DNA of 64,000 nucleotides from Phaeobacter sp. 22II1-1F12B (GTDB taxonomy: Bacteria; Pseudomonadota; Alphaproteobacteria; Rhodobacterales; Rhodobacteraceae), in assembly GCF_002210165.1 (NCBI RefSeq), contig NZ_AQQP01000003.1:1-64000 (forward strand). The letters are read 5' to 3'. Of the stretch, positions 20,476-28,899 are shown piece after piece; positions within the stretch are counted from its first letter, which is position 1, and each line of letters opens with the position of its first letter. Position numbers and translations under genes: made by a program. The notes beneath the pieces are model-generated. The model ran no database searches. It had not been told where the DNA came from and saw nothing but the letters and a program-made list of their open reading frames with translations.

Positions 20476-20512
20476 CTGTAATTCATTGGCTGACCGGTCA
20501 GGCCAACCGAAA

Positions 20513-20935
20513 TCAGTCGTCGCGGTGGACTTTTTCGCGGCGCTCGTGGCGTTCCTGCGCCTCGAGGCTCATCGTCGCGATCGGGCGCGCATCCAGGCGT
20601 TTCAGGGAAATCGGCTCACCGGTCACTTCACAGTATCCGTATTCGCCTTCTTCGATGCGGCGCAGCGCGGCGTCGATCTTGGAGACCAGCTTGCGCTGAC
20701 GGTCGCGGGTGCGCAGCTCAAGCGCGCGGTCGGTTTCTTCGCTGGCACGGTCGGCTACGTCGGGGATATTGCGTGTCCCGTCCTGTAGCCCTTCGATCGT
20801 GTCGCGGCTTCCCGCCAATAGTTCCTGTTTCCAGTTCAGCAGCTTGCGTCGGAAATATTCAACCTGCTTATCATTCATAAACGGTTCATCTTCGGCCGGA
20901 CGATAGTCATCCGGCAGGAAAACATCCTGCTTCAT
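20513..20935 (-). CDS. dksA: RNA polymerase-binding transcription factor DksA
   Basis: 140 residues with the coiled-coil core (Y-F-R-R-K-L-L-N-W ... R-I-E-E-G-E-Y-G-Y-C) and C-terminal globule. DksA binds RNA polymerase in the secondary channel and, with ppGpp, tunes stringent-response promoters. The zinc finger is degenerate: only the first Cys remains, giving C-x2-T-x17-S-x2-A. This is the pattern I recall for Rhodobacter sphaeroides DksA, which works without zinc. Start ATG 20935 (M-K-Q-D-V-F) is chosen over one 13 codons upstream, which lacks homology-like sequence. Confidence 0.9.
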   Translation of the reverse strand: MKQDVFLPDDYRPAEDEPFMNDKQVEYFRRKLLNWKQELLAGSRDTIEGLQDGTRNIPDVADRASEETDRALELRTRDRQRKLVSKIDAALRRIEEGEYGYCEVTGEPISLKRLDARPIATMSLEAQERHERREKVHRDD

Positions 20936-21116
20936 ATCTGCTCCCTCAGTCTGGCCAAAAACGTCCTGCATCACTGTTCCCTAGACATCCGGCACCCCAT
21001 GTCGCAGCGTTTAGACGAGCCGTCCGAGAATGTCACTACACAATCACGCCGCGCTCGGGTTAAAAGGCCTAAACTGAAACCGAATAGCCATGGGAACGGC
21101 AAAGGATTGAGTAAAC

Positions 21117-21959
21117 ATGAAATTTGAAGGTACCAAGGATTACGTGGCAACCGATGACCTGACCATCGCGGTCAACGCGGCGGTGTCGCTCGAGCGCCCC
21201 CTGCTGGTCAAAGGCGAACCCGGCACCGGCAAGACCGAGCTGGCCCGTCAGGTGGCCGATGCCCTTGGCCTGAAGATGATCGAATGGAACATCAAATCCA
21301 CCACCCGCGCCCAGCAGGGTCTTTATGAATACGACGCGGTCAGCCGGCTGCGCGACAGCCAGCTCGGCGACGAACGCGTCCATGACGTGAAGAACTACAT
21401 CAAGAAGGGCAAGCTCTGGCAGGCCTTCGAGGCGGATGAAAAGGTCGTCCTGCTTATCGACGAAATCGACAAGGCCGATATCGAGTTCCCCAACGACCTC
21501 TTGCAGGAACTCGACAAGATGGAATTCTTTGTCTACGAGACCGGCGAAACCATCAAGGCGACACAGCGCCCGGTGGTGATCATCACTTCGAACAATGAAA
21601 AGGAACTGCCGGACGCCTTCCTGCGCCGCTGCTTCTTTCACTACATCCGCTTCCCGGACGAAGCGACCATGCGCAAGATCGTCGAAGTGCATCACCCCGG
21701 CATCAAGGAAAGCCTGCTGACCACCGCGCTGACCCAGTTCTATGAACTGCGCGAAACCTCGGGCCTCAAGAAAAAGCCATCCACATCCGAGGTGCTCGAC
21801 TGGCTCAAGCTGCTGCTGGCCGAGGATATGACAGCCGAGGACCTCAAGCGCGACGGGGCCAATGCCCTGCCGAAACTGCATGGCGCGCTGCTCAAGAACG
21901 AACAGGACGTACATCTTTTTGAACGTCTGGCCTTTATGGCGCGCGGTCAGAACCGCTAG
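21117..21959 (+). CDS. MoxR-family AAA+ ATPase
   Basis: 280 residues. Walker A is G33-E-P-G-T-G-K-T40 and Walker B is L-L-I-D115-E116, with the sensor/arginine-finger region R-R-C-F-F-H near residue 180. MoxR ATPases act as chaperones, usually with a VWA-domain partner, to mature metal-enzyme or surface complexes. The VWA protein expected as partner is encoded 2.1 kb downstream on the same strand, separated by three other genes. The gene is divergent from dksA. The client is unknown. Confidence 0.85.
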   Translation: MKFEGTKDYVATDDLTIAVNAAVSLERPLLVKGEPGTGKTELARQVADALGLKMIEWNIKSTTRAQQGLYEYDAVSRLRDSQLGDERVHDVKNYIKKGKLWQAFEADEKVVLLIDEIDKADIEFPNDLLQELDKMEFFVYETGETIKATQRPVVIITSNNEKELPDAFLRRCFFHYIRFPDEATMRKIVEVHHPGIKESLLTTALTQFYELRETSGLKKKPSTSEVLDWLKLLLAEDMTAEDLKRDGANALPKLHGALLKNEQDVHLFERLAFMARGQNR

Positions 21960-22036
21960 CCTGGTCCGACCTGTCAGGGGCGCGGGTCAAAGGAATTTCA
22001 CTTGAGCGATGCCCCGCGCTCTGACACCTTGCGGCC

Positions 22037-22492
22037 ATGAACAAACCAGATACCTTCCTGATCCGCCCCCTGCGCCCCGATGACCGGGAATGCTGGGCTG
22101 CGCTCTGGACCGCCTATCTCGAGTTCTACGAGACATCGGTCGAGCCCGAGATATACGACTCTACCTTTGCGCGGCTGATCGGAGACGATCCGCAGGATTT
22201 CAGCTGCTTCGTGGCCGAAAGCGGCAACAAGCTGATCGGGCTGACACATTTCCTGTTTCATCGCCACGGCTGGAAGATCGAGAATGTCTGTTATCTGCAG
22301 GATCTCTACGCCACGCCGGAAAGCCGCGGCACCGGCGTCGGGCGCGCGCTGATCGAAGCGGTCTATGCCGCCGCTGACACCGCCGGCGCGCCATCGGTCT
22401 ACTGGCTGACGCAGGATTTCAACGAAACCGCGCGCAAGCTTTATGACCGGATCGGCGTCAAGACGCCCTTTATCAAGTACAGTCGACCATGA
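22037..22492 (+). CDS. GNAT-family N-acetyltransferase
   Basis: 151 residues. The acetyl-CoA pyrophosphate loop is R97-G-T-G-V-G102 following L-Y-A-T-P-E-S. The fold order (R-P-L-R-P-D-D at the start, H-F-L-F-H then Y-L-Q-D-L, C-terminal Y-D-R-I-G-V) fits the family. Substrate unknown. It overlaps the next gene by ATGA, so it is co-translated with the DUF2927 lipoprotein inside the MoxR-VWA cluster. Confidence 0.85.
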   Translation: MNKPDTFLIRPLRPDDRECWAALWTAYLEFYETSVEPEIYDSTFARLIGDDPQDFSCFVAESGNKLIGLTHFLFHRHGWKIENVCYLQDLYATPESRGTGVGRALIEAVYAAADTAGAPSVYWLTQDFNETARKLYDRIGVKTPFIKYSRP

Positions 22493-23853
22493 TCCGCTTT
22501 GCCCTGATCCTTGTTGCCGCCGTTCTGGCAGCCTGCTCGGACAGGGGCGCATCGGACACTCCAACCCGCGCAAGGATCGCGGACAGCACCCTGCCGCCGG
22601 TCAAGACATTCGGCCCAACAATGGTGCGTGCCCCGGTTGCGTCCAACGCAAATATCGCTGCCGATTTCCTTTCCCTGCATTTCGAGCTGGAAAGCGGTCG
22701 TCCGCTGCCGATCCTGACCCGTTTCGAAGGCCCGATCTCGGTGCGTGTCACCGGCAACGCCGCGCCCAGCCTGCGCCCGGATCTGACCGCGCTGGTGGGC
22801 CGGTTGCAGCGTGAGGCCGGGATCGACATCCGGCAGGTCGGCGAAGCGCAGGATGCCAATATCACGATCCAGTCGGTCAGCCGGGAAGATATCCGTAAAG
22901 CCTTGCCTCAAGCGGCCTGTTTCGTCGTTCCCAATGTTGAAAGCCTTGCGGAATTCAAACGCAAGCGTCGACAGCCCGCGACCAACTGGTCACTGCTGCG
23001 CGAACGCTACAAGATGGGTATCTTCGTGCCCCATGACGCGCCGCCACAGGAAATCCGCGATTGCCTGCACGAAGAACTGGCGCAGGCCATCGGTCCGCTG
23101 AACGATCTCTACCGGCTGCAGGATTCCGTGTTCAACGACGACAATGTGCACACGGTACTGACCGGCTATGACATGCTGATCCTGCGCGCGTCTTATGCGC
23201 CCGAGCTGCATTCCGGCATGTCGAAAGCCGAAGTCGCCGCGCGTCTGCCTTCGATCCTGACCCGGCTGAACCCGCGTGGCGACAGCGAGCCGTCCCATGC
23301 GATTTCCGGCACGCCGCGCAGCTGGATCGGCGACGTGCAGATCGCGCTTGGCCCGGGGTCGAGCAACAACGCCCGACGTTCGGCCGCAGCAAGTGCCGCG
23401 CGTACCGCGCAGGATCTGGGCTGGATGGATCACCGCCGTGCCTTCAGCCATTACCTGCTGGGCCGGATGATCCAGAACGAAGACCCCCGTCTTGCCCAGC
23501 AGCATTACGAAAGCGCGATGGGCTATCTTTCCGCGACGCCGGGCACCGAATTGCACCGCGCCTTTGTGGTGACGCAGACCGCCGCTTTTGCGATTTCGCA
23601 AGGCAGGGGCGCCAGCGCGCTGGAACAGGTCGACCCCTATATCCCGGTCGCAGCACGGGCCGAGAATGCGGCGCTCATGTCGACGTTGATGCTGCTCAAG
23701 GCCGAGGCGCTTGACCTGATGGGACAAAGCGACGAGGCGCGTTCGGTCAGGCTGGACAGTCTGGGATGGGCGCGATACGGGTTCGGCTCTGACGCGGCGG
23801 TCAAGGCAAAGATGCGCGAAATCTCGGATATCTCGCCCCTGCCCCGCGGCTGA
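22489..23853 (+). CDS. DUF2927 lipoprotein
   Basis: 454 residues with a lipoprotein signal (lipobox L-A-A-C, Cys at residue 16). The central region (D-C-L-H-E-E-L-A-Q-A-I-G-P-L-N-D-L, then S-V-F-N-D-D-N) matches DUF2927, a family I associate with Rhodobacterales. H-E-E-L within it is reminiscent of a metallopeptidase helix, but this is an inference. The C-terminal third looks like TPR-type helical repeats (H-Y-E-S-A-M-G-Y, A-L-M-S-T-L-M-L-L-K-A-E-A). The protein is probably envelope-anchored. It overlaps the GNAT gene by four bases. Confidence 0.75.
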   Translation: MIRFALILVAAVLAACSDRGASDTPTRARIADSTLPPVKTFGPTMVRAPVASNANIAADFLSLHFELESGRPLPILTRFEGPISVRVTGNAAPSLRPDLTALVGRLQREAGIDIRQVGEAQDANITIQSVSREDIRKALPQAACFVVPNVESLAEFKRKRRQPATNWSLLRERYKMGIFVPHDAPPQEIRDCLHEELAQAIGPLNDLYRLQDSVFNDDNVHTVLTGYDMLILRASYAPELHSGMSKAEVAARLPSILTRLNPRGDSEPSHAISGTPRSWIGDVQIALGPGSSNNARRSAAASAARTAQDLGWMDHRRAFSHYLLGRMIQNEDPRLAQQHYESAMGYLSATPGTELHRAFVVTQTAAFAISQGRGASALEQVDPYIPVAARAENAALMSTLMLLKAEALDLMGQSDEARSVRLDSLGWARYGFGSDAAVKAKMREISDISPLPRG

Positions 23854-23873
23854 GCTGAAAGCGAGGAATTCAC

Positions 23874-24041
23874 ATGCTGGTCATCGGGGGCGCCGTACTT
23901 GGCGCAGCTCTTGGAGCGATCACGGCCCGGCGCAAGGGTGGCAACAGGCTGGACATGCTCCAGTATGCCGCTGCCTGCGCCATCGCGCTTGCCATCGTCG
24001 GTCTGTTCGCCACGGTTTTCATCCACCGCGCCTCGATCTAG
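23874..24041 (+). CDS. Small integral membrane protein (55 residues)
   Basis: ATG 23874 is preceded by GCGAGGAATT, a good ribosome site. The product begins M-L-V-I-G-G-A-V-L-G-A and has a first hydrophobic segment (residues 1-17), a basic loop A-R-R-K-G-G-N-R, and a second hydrophobic segment (about residues 29-50) ending H-R-A-S-I. It is 20 bases after the DUF2927 gene and 70 before the VWA gene, so it belongs to the same cluster. The function is unknown. Confidence 0.65.
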   Translation: MLVIGGAVLGAALGAITARRKGGNRLDMLQYAAACAIALAIVGLFATVFIHRASI

Positions 24042-24111
24042 GGCCGCACTGGCATCCCGGCGCAAGAGCCGTTAACCTGCGGGCAATAAGACGCAATCAG
24101 GGGCCAGTTTC

Positions 24112-25296
24112 ATGTTTCTCCCGTTCTTCGAGAATCTCCGCAAATCCGGCATTCCGGTTTCCCTGCGTGAATTCCTGAGCTTTCTGGAAGCCATGAAAAA
24201 AGGCCTCGCGACCTATGATGTCGAGGCGTTCTATTATCTTGCCCGCGTGGCAATGGTGAAAGACGAACGCAATCTCGACAAGTTCGATCAGGCCTTTGCC
24301 GCCAGTTTCAAGGGGTTGGAAAACATAAGCTTCGAGCAGGTTCTCGAAGCCGTGGACATTCCCGCCGACTGGCTTGAAAAAATGGCCGAAAAGCACCTGA
24401 GCCCCGAGGAAAAGGCCGAGATCGAGGCGCTTGGCGGGTTCGAAAAGCTGATGGAAACCCTTCGCGAGCGGCTCAAGGAGCAGGAGGGCCGCCATCAGGG
24501 CGGCAACAAGTGGATCGGCACCGCTGGCACCTCGCCCTTTGGCGCCTATGGCTACAACCCGGAAGGCGTGCGCATCGGCCAAAAGGAAAGCCGCCACCAG
24601 CGCGCGGTCAAGGTCTGGGACAAGCGCGAGTTCAAGAACCTCGACGACACGGTTGAACTGGGCACGCGCAACATCAAGGTGGCGCTGAAACGCCTGCGCC
24701 GCTGGGCCCGCGAAGGCGCCGCGGACGAGCTCGATCTGGATGGCACGATCCGGTCTACCGCCGAACATGGCTATCTTGACGTGAAAACCCGCCCCGAGCG
24801 ACGCAATGCGGTCAAGGTGCTGCTGTTTCTCGACGTGGGTGGTTCAATGGACCCGCATATCAAGGTGGTCGAAGAACTGTTCTCGGCCGCGCGGTCCGAG
24901 TTCAAGCACATGGAGTATTTCTACTTCCACAACTGCCTCTACGAAGGCGTCTGGCGCGACAACCGGCGGCGCTGGGATGCGCAGACACCGACCCATGAAG
25001 TGCTGCGCACCTATGGGCCGGATTACAAGGCGATCTTTGTCGGCGATGCCTCGATGAGCCCCTATGAAATCGCCTATCCCGGCGGCGCGAACGAGCACTG
25101 GAACCCCGAATCCGGGCAGACCTGGCTCCAGCGGGCGCGCGATCACTGGCAGTCCAACCTCTGGATCAATCCGGTCCCCGAGAAATACTGGGCCTATACC
25201 CACTCCATCAAGATGATCCAGGAAATCTTTGAAGATCAGATGGTTCCGATGACGCTGGCGGGTCTTGGAAAGGGCATGCGCGAACTTACGCGCTGA
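24112..25296 (+). CDS. VWA-domain protein, CoxE-like
   Basis: 394 residues. The N-terminal half is helical; the C-terminal half is a von Willebrand A domain starting V-L-L-F-L-D241-V-G-G-S245-M-D. The metal-site motif normally reads DxSxS, but here the first Ser is Gly243. Later acidic positions (F-V-G-D-A-S-M-S-P) are present. Such CoxE-type proteins pair with MoxR ATPases, here the product of 21117-21959. The Gly may weaken metal binding or be a family variant. An A-rich purine stretch precedes the ATG. Confidence 0.8.
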   Translation: MFLPFFENLRKSGIPVSLREFLSFLEAMKKGLATYDVEAFYYLARVAMVKDERNLDKFDQAFAASFKGLENISFEQVLEAVDIPADWLEKMAEKHLSPEEKAEIEALGGFEKLMETLRERLKEQEGRHQGGNKWIGTAGTSPFGAYGYNPEGVRIGQKESRHQRAVKVWDKREFKNLDDTVELGTRNIKVALKRLRRWAREGAADELDLDGTIRSTAEHGYLDVKTRPERRNAVKVLLFLDVGGSMDPHIKVVEELFSAARSEFKHMEYFYFHNCLYEGVWRDNRRRWDAQTPTHEVLRTYGPDYKAIFVGDASMSPYEIAYPGGANEHWNPESGQTWLQRARDHWQSNLWINPVPEKYWAYTHSIKMIQEIFEDQMVPMTLAGLGKGMRELTR

Positions 25297-25385
25297 CGGG
25301 ATTCCGCTTTCCAGAAACCATTTTGTAATAGCCTCCTTGCATGTTAAGGTTGCGTTAATTTTATGACGAACTCACCGGGGGTATT

Positions 25386-26015
25386 ATGCTCAGACTTGGA
25401 CTTGCCGCCATTGCGGCAGCATTCACACTGGTTGCAGGCAGTACGCAGGCAGCAGTGATCTTTCAGGACACGTTCTCGGATGACGATCAGGGCGGCGGAG
25501 GTTTCACGACCGTTACCGATCTGACGAACTGGGACGTTGTGCAAGGTAATGTCGATATTCTGAACGCGGGCGGATCCTATGCCTGCCCGACCACCTGTAT
25601 CGACCTTGATGGCAGTAATTCGCCCGCTCCGGCCATCCTGCGCTCGAAAACGCTCTATGATTTCTACGCGAACGAGCAATATACGCTGACGATCGACTTG
25701 CCACGCGGCACCCAGCCGGATTCCCTGATTTTCGGCATCGATGTGCCCGGCGTTGGTGTGACATCGGAAACGGCGGTCAATTACACCTTTCCGTCGACCT
25801 TCGTGATGAACTTCAGCAGCCCGACGGATATCTCCGCCTATCTCTATCTCGAGATGCTGGCACCGCCGAACAACCTTGGTCCCTACCTCAACACCTACAC
25901 GCTCGAAGGACCGCTGCGCACATCACAGCCGCCGGCGATCCCGCTTCCCGCGACGGGCGTGCTGCTGGTCGGCGCGCTGGGACTGCTAGCGGCAAGACGT
26001 CGCCGAACGACCTGA
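25386..26015 (+). CDS. VPLPA-CTERM sorted extracellular protein
   Basis: 209 residues. An N-terminal signal peptide (cleavage near T-Q-A-A) is followed by a beta-rich domain with two Cys. The C-terminus is a tripartite sorting signal: I-P-L-P-A-T-G, a hydrophobic helix (V-L-L-V-G-A-L-G-L-L-A-A) and R-R-R-R-T-T. This is the VPLPA-CTERM type processed by an exosortase in Rhodobacterales. No exosortase gene lies in the window. The cargo is probably released or anchored at the surface, possibly with exopolysaccharide. A strong terminator follows. Confidence 0.85.
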   Translation: MLRLGLAAIAAAFTLVAGSTQAAVIFQDTFSDDDQGGGGFTTVTDLTNWDVVQGNVDILNAGGSYACPTTCIDLDGSNSPAPAILRSKTLYDFYANEQYTLTIDLPRGTQPDSLIFGIDVPGVGVTSETAVNYTFPSTFVMNFSSPTDISAYLYLEMLAPPNNLGPYLNTYTLEGPLRTSQPPAIPLPATGVLLVGALGLLAARRRRTT

Positions 26016-26038
26016 TCCCGCGGAAATGGAACACGACC

Positions 26039-26065
26039 GGGGGTGGCATATGCCGCCCCCGTTTT
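26039..26065 (+). terminator. Terminator of the VPLPA-CTERM gene
   Basis: Arms 26039-26049 and 26050-26060 form an 11-bp stem with one G-U pair, followed by GTTTT. Confidence 0.8.
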
Positions 26066-26159
26066 CGTTCGATCGCCCTGCCGGTGATCGGCGCTGCGAC
26101 CAAGCGAATTTGATCTTTCGCGACTTGTTTCCGCCCCTTCGCCGCGCCATATCTGGGCC

Positions 26160-26843
26160 ATGCTGCGCTTTACCCCGATCCTGCTGGCCATAATCTATGC
26201 GATTGTCATGTATCGCTTTTCCGTTTGGCGCACCCAAAAGGAACTGAGCGCGAAATCGACGGAACTGGCCGATCCACGCTTGAAAAAGCTGACCGACCGT
26301 CTGGCGGCCAGTCTCGAAGTGGCGCGCATCCCCGTCTACATTTACGAAATCGACCCGGTGAACGGTCTTGCCGCGCCGGACGGGCGGATTTTCATCACGC
26401 GCGGTTTCTATCGCAAGTTCCAGAACGGCGAAGTCACCGGCGAGGAACTGTCGAGCGTCATCGCCCATGAACTGGGCCACGTGGCACTGGGCCATGCACG
26501 ACGCCGGATGATCGATTTCTCGGGTCAGAACGCCCTGCGCACCGCGCTGATGATGGTGCTGGGACGCTTCATTCCCTTTATCGGGCCATGGATCGCGGGC
26601 ATGCTGACCTCCTTGCTGGCAGCACGCCTGTCGCGTCAGGACGAATACGAGGCAGACGCCTATGCCGCCGCCTTGCTGACCAAGGCCGGGATCGGCGTCT
26701 CGGCGCAGAAGTCGCTGTTTACCAAGCTGGACGCGCTGACGGAAAACCGCGCCGGTGTCGCGCCCGCATGGTTGATGAGCCACCCGAAAACGCAGGAACG
26801 GATCGCCGCGCTGGAACGGCTGGAAAGCGACTGGGGCGTCTGA
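26160..26843 (+). CDS. Membrane M48 metalloprotease
   Basis: 227 residues. Residues 1-20 form a membrane anchor. The zinc motif is H103-E104-L-G-H107 and the third ligand Glu164 lies in Y-E-A-D-A-Y. A hydrophobic hairpin (about residues 128-155) lies between, as in HtpX/Oma1-type proteases, but the protein is shorter than HtpX. It is likely to degrade damaged membrane proteins. Six bases separate its stop from the stop of the convergent PIN gene. Confidence 0.8.
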   Translation: MLRFTPILLAIIYAIVMYRFSVWRTQKELSAKSTELADPRLKKLTDRLAASLEVARIPVYIYEIDPVNGLAAPDGRIFITRGFYRKFQNGEVTGEELSSVIAHELGHVALGHARRRMIDFSGQNALRTALMMVLGRFIPFIGPWIAGMLTSLLAARLSRQDEYEADAYAAALLTKAGIGVSAQKSLFTKLDALTENRAGVAPAWLMSHPKTQERIAALERLESDWGV

Positions 26844-26849
26844 GCCGGT

Positions 26850-27389
26850 TCAGCCAAGCGCCTTGGCCAATCGCGGCAGGCGCGCTTTCTTGAGAAGCGC
26901 GCGCATCTCCCACCCCTTGTCCGACAGGCGACGGGCCTCCTCGAGAACGGCGTTCGCCGCATCGGCGACATCCTTGGGATGCTCTTGCCAGATGCCACGC
27001 AGGAAACCATCGGGATCGACGCGGGCCAGACCTTCTTCCTCAAGGATATTGCGCGGAAAATCCTTGGCGTTCAGGGTCATGATCGCGTCCGCCGAAGCGT
27101 CGACAGCCACGGCCAGAACGTGAAGGTCCGCCGGGTCCGGCAGCCAGAGCCGCGCTTCGATTCCTGGAGCGGCAGCCTGTTCCGCATCGGGCCAGCGCGA
27201 CCGCAAAAGTGCGATCTCGGACCGCGCCTGCATTTCGCCCTGCGGGCCCAGCTTGATCGCGGCCCGCGCCCATTCCTCAAGGATACGCGCCGACCAGATC
27301 GGCGTGAAATGGCCCCGTGCCGCGACGGCCAGTACCATTTCCCGCATCACCGTCGGGTACAGAACGCAGGTGTCGATAACGATCTTCAC
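26850..27389 (-). CDS. PIN-domain protein (RSP_2648-like)
   Basis: 179 residues. The N-terminal I-V-I-D-T-C-V-L-Y-P with acidic residue, a mid-protein Glu-rich helix and L-P-D-P-A-D-L-H then A-I-M-T-L-N-A-K-D-F match the PIN_3 nuclease fold. I recall a Rhodobacterales family named after RSP_2648. There is no antitoxin gene next to it, so it is not an obvious toxin-antitoxin pair. The start GTG overlaps the upstream methyltransferase stop (GTGA), indicating co-translation. Confidence 0.75.
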   Translation of the reverse strand: MKIVIDTCVLYPTVMREMVLAVAARGHFTPIWSARILEEWARAAIKLGPQGEMQARSEIALLRSRWPDAEQAAAPGIEARLWLPDPADLHVLAVAVDASADAIMTLNAKDFPRNILEEEGLARVDPDGFLRGIWQEHPKDVADAANAVLEEARRLSDKGWEMRALLKKARLPRLAKALG

Positions 27390-28594
27390 AGCCGGAAGAA
27401 CACCGCTTTGAGATAGCCGCTTTCGGCCAGCTGCGGCAGTTGCGGGTGATCCGGTCCAGCCGCGCCGGTATAAAGAAGCTGCGCCTGACGGCCCGCGCGT
27501 CCGATCCCGCGCAGGCTCGCCTCGCGGAACTTGGCCAGATCAGCAGCGTGAGAGCAGGAACAGAGACCCAGATAGCCACCCTCGGCAACCAGCGGCGCGG
27601 CCAGCTTGGCAATCCGCTCATAGGCGCGCAACCCGGCATCCAGCGCCTGTTTGTTCGGCGCAAAGGCGGGCGGGTCGCAGATAACGACGTCGAATTGCGC
27701 ACCTTGCTGAACAAGTACCGTCAGCACTTCGAACGCATCGCCCTGCCGCGTGGTGAAGCGGTCTGCCATGCCACCGGCCTCGGCTCCTTTTTCTGCCAGT
27801 TCCAGTGCCGGGGCCGACCCATCGACGGCCAGCGCCAAAGCTGCGCCGCCTGCCAGCGTGGCAAGCGCAAAGCCCCCCACATGCGAAAAGACATCCAACA
27901 CCCGCGCGTCCTTGGCCAAGCTGGCTGCAAAAGCGTGGTTGGGGCGCTGGTCATAAAACAGACCGGTTTTTTGCCCGCCTGTCAGATCCGCCATATAGGT
28001 CGCCCCGTTCATCGGCACCTGCAGCGGCTTGGTCGGGGCTTCGCCCAGCAGAACCGAGGATTGATCGTCGAGCCCTTCAAGCGCGCGGGTCCGGCCACTT
28101 GCGTTCTTGAGGATCGTGGTCACACCGGTCACCTGCGCCAGCGCCTCGGCCAGCTGATCGAGCCGCGCGTCGGCCCAAGCCGCGTTGGGTTGCACAACGC
28201 AGGTATCGCCGAACCGGTCAATCACGACGCCGGGCATCCCGTCGGCCTCGGCATGGACCAGCCGGTAATAGGGCGCGTCATAAAGCCGTTCACGCAGGGC
28301 CAGCGCCCGGGCAAACCGTGTGGCAAACCAACCGGTGTCGACCGGCGCGTTCAGGTCGATGTCGAGCACCCGGCAGATGATCTTGGAGGTTGGATTGACC
28401 GCCACCAGCGAGATCGGTTTGCGCTCGCTATCCTCAAGCACCGCCAGCGCGCCGGGCGTGATTGCGCGGGTGCGACGGTCGGTCACCAGATCGTTGTCGT
28501 AAACCCATGGAAAGCCGCGGCGCATTCCGCGCGCATTGGCTTTGGGTTTCAGGCGCACGCGCGGCAGGTCGGGGGTGGTGGGGTTCTCTGTCAT
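27386..28594 (-). CDS. RlmI-like rRNA large-subunit methyltransferase
   Basis: 402 residues. An N-terminal PUA-like region is followed by a class I SAM methyltransferase domain: V-L-D-V-F-S-H-V-G-G-F (SAM loop), V-I-C-D-P-P-A-F (motif IV) and L-G-L-C-S-C-S-H (motif VI with catalytic Cys). This is the arrangement of RlmI, which makes 5-methylcytosine in 23S rRNA. The exact target cannot be assigned by reading. It is co-translated with the PIN protein, which could link RNA modification and RNA cleavage. Confidence 0.8.
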   Translation of the reverse strand: MTENPTTPDLPRVRLKPKANARGMRRGFPWVYDNDLVTDRRTRAITPGALAVLEDSERKPISLVAVNPTSKIICRVLDIDLNAPVDTGWFATRFARALALRERLYDAPYYRLVHAEADGMPGVVIDRFGDTCVVQPNAAWADARLDQLAEALAQVTGVTTILKNASGRTRALEGLDDQSSVLLGEAPTKPLQVPMNGATYMADLTGGQKTGLFYDQRPNHAFAASLAKDARVLDVFSHVGGFALATLAGGAALALAVDGSAPALELAEKGAEAGGMADRFTTRQGDAFEVLTVLVQQGAQFDVVICDPPAFAPNKQALDAGLRAYERIAKLAAPLVAEGGYLGLCSCSHAADLAKFREASLRGIGRAGRQAQLLYTGAAGPDHPQLPQLAESGYLKAVFFRL

Positions 28595-28632
28595 GGCGGT
28601 CTCATACGCCGGAGCGCGGCGCGGCGAAAGGG

Positions 28633-28899
28633 TCAGTTGCGCGGGCGTGAACGCCAGCCGCCCCGTCGGCGCGGCGTCGTCAGCGTGGTTTTGCCTTCGG
28701 CCAGCACGGCGGTCATCGGATGGTCCGGATGATCCGGGCCGTAATGCGCTGACAACCGCTCTATCGCCGGGGTTGTATCCGCCTCAGCAGGCAGGCTCAG
28801 CGCCCAGTCGAGAAAGATCGACCGGCATTCGGCAAGGGTGATCCCGTCGATCCGGTAAGCCTCGCGGATCAGCCCCTTGGGGTCGTCCTCATTCTTCAT
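28633..28899 (-). CDS. Conserved hypothetical protein (88 residues)
   Basis: Begins M-K-N-E-D-D-P-K-G-L-I-R-E-A-Y and ends in a basic tail (R-R-R-G-G-W-R-S-R-P-R-N). Helical, soluble, no known motif. The start at 28899 overlaps the end of glnE by 11 bases, so it is co-translated with it. A longer open frame upstream is only glnE read out of frame. Confidence 0.6.
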   Translation of the reverse strand: MKNEDDPKGLIREAYRIDGITLAECRSIFLDWALSLPAEADTTPAIERLSAHYGPDHPDHPMTAVLAEGKTTLTTPRRRGGWRSRPRN

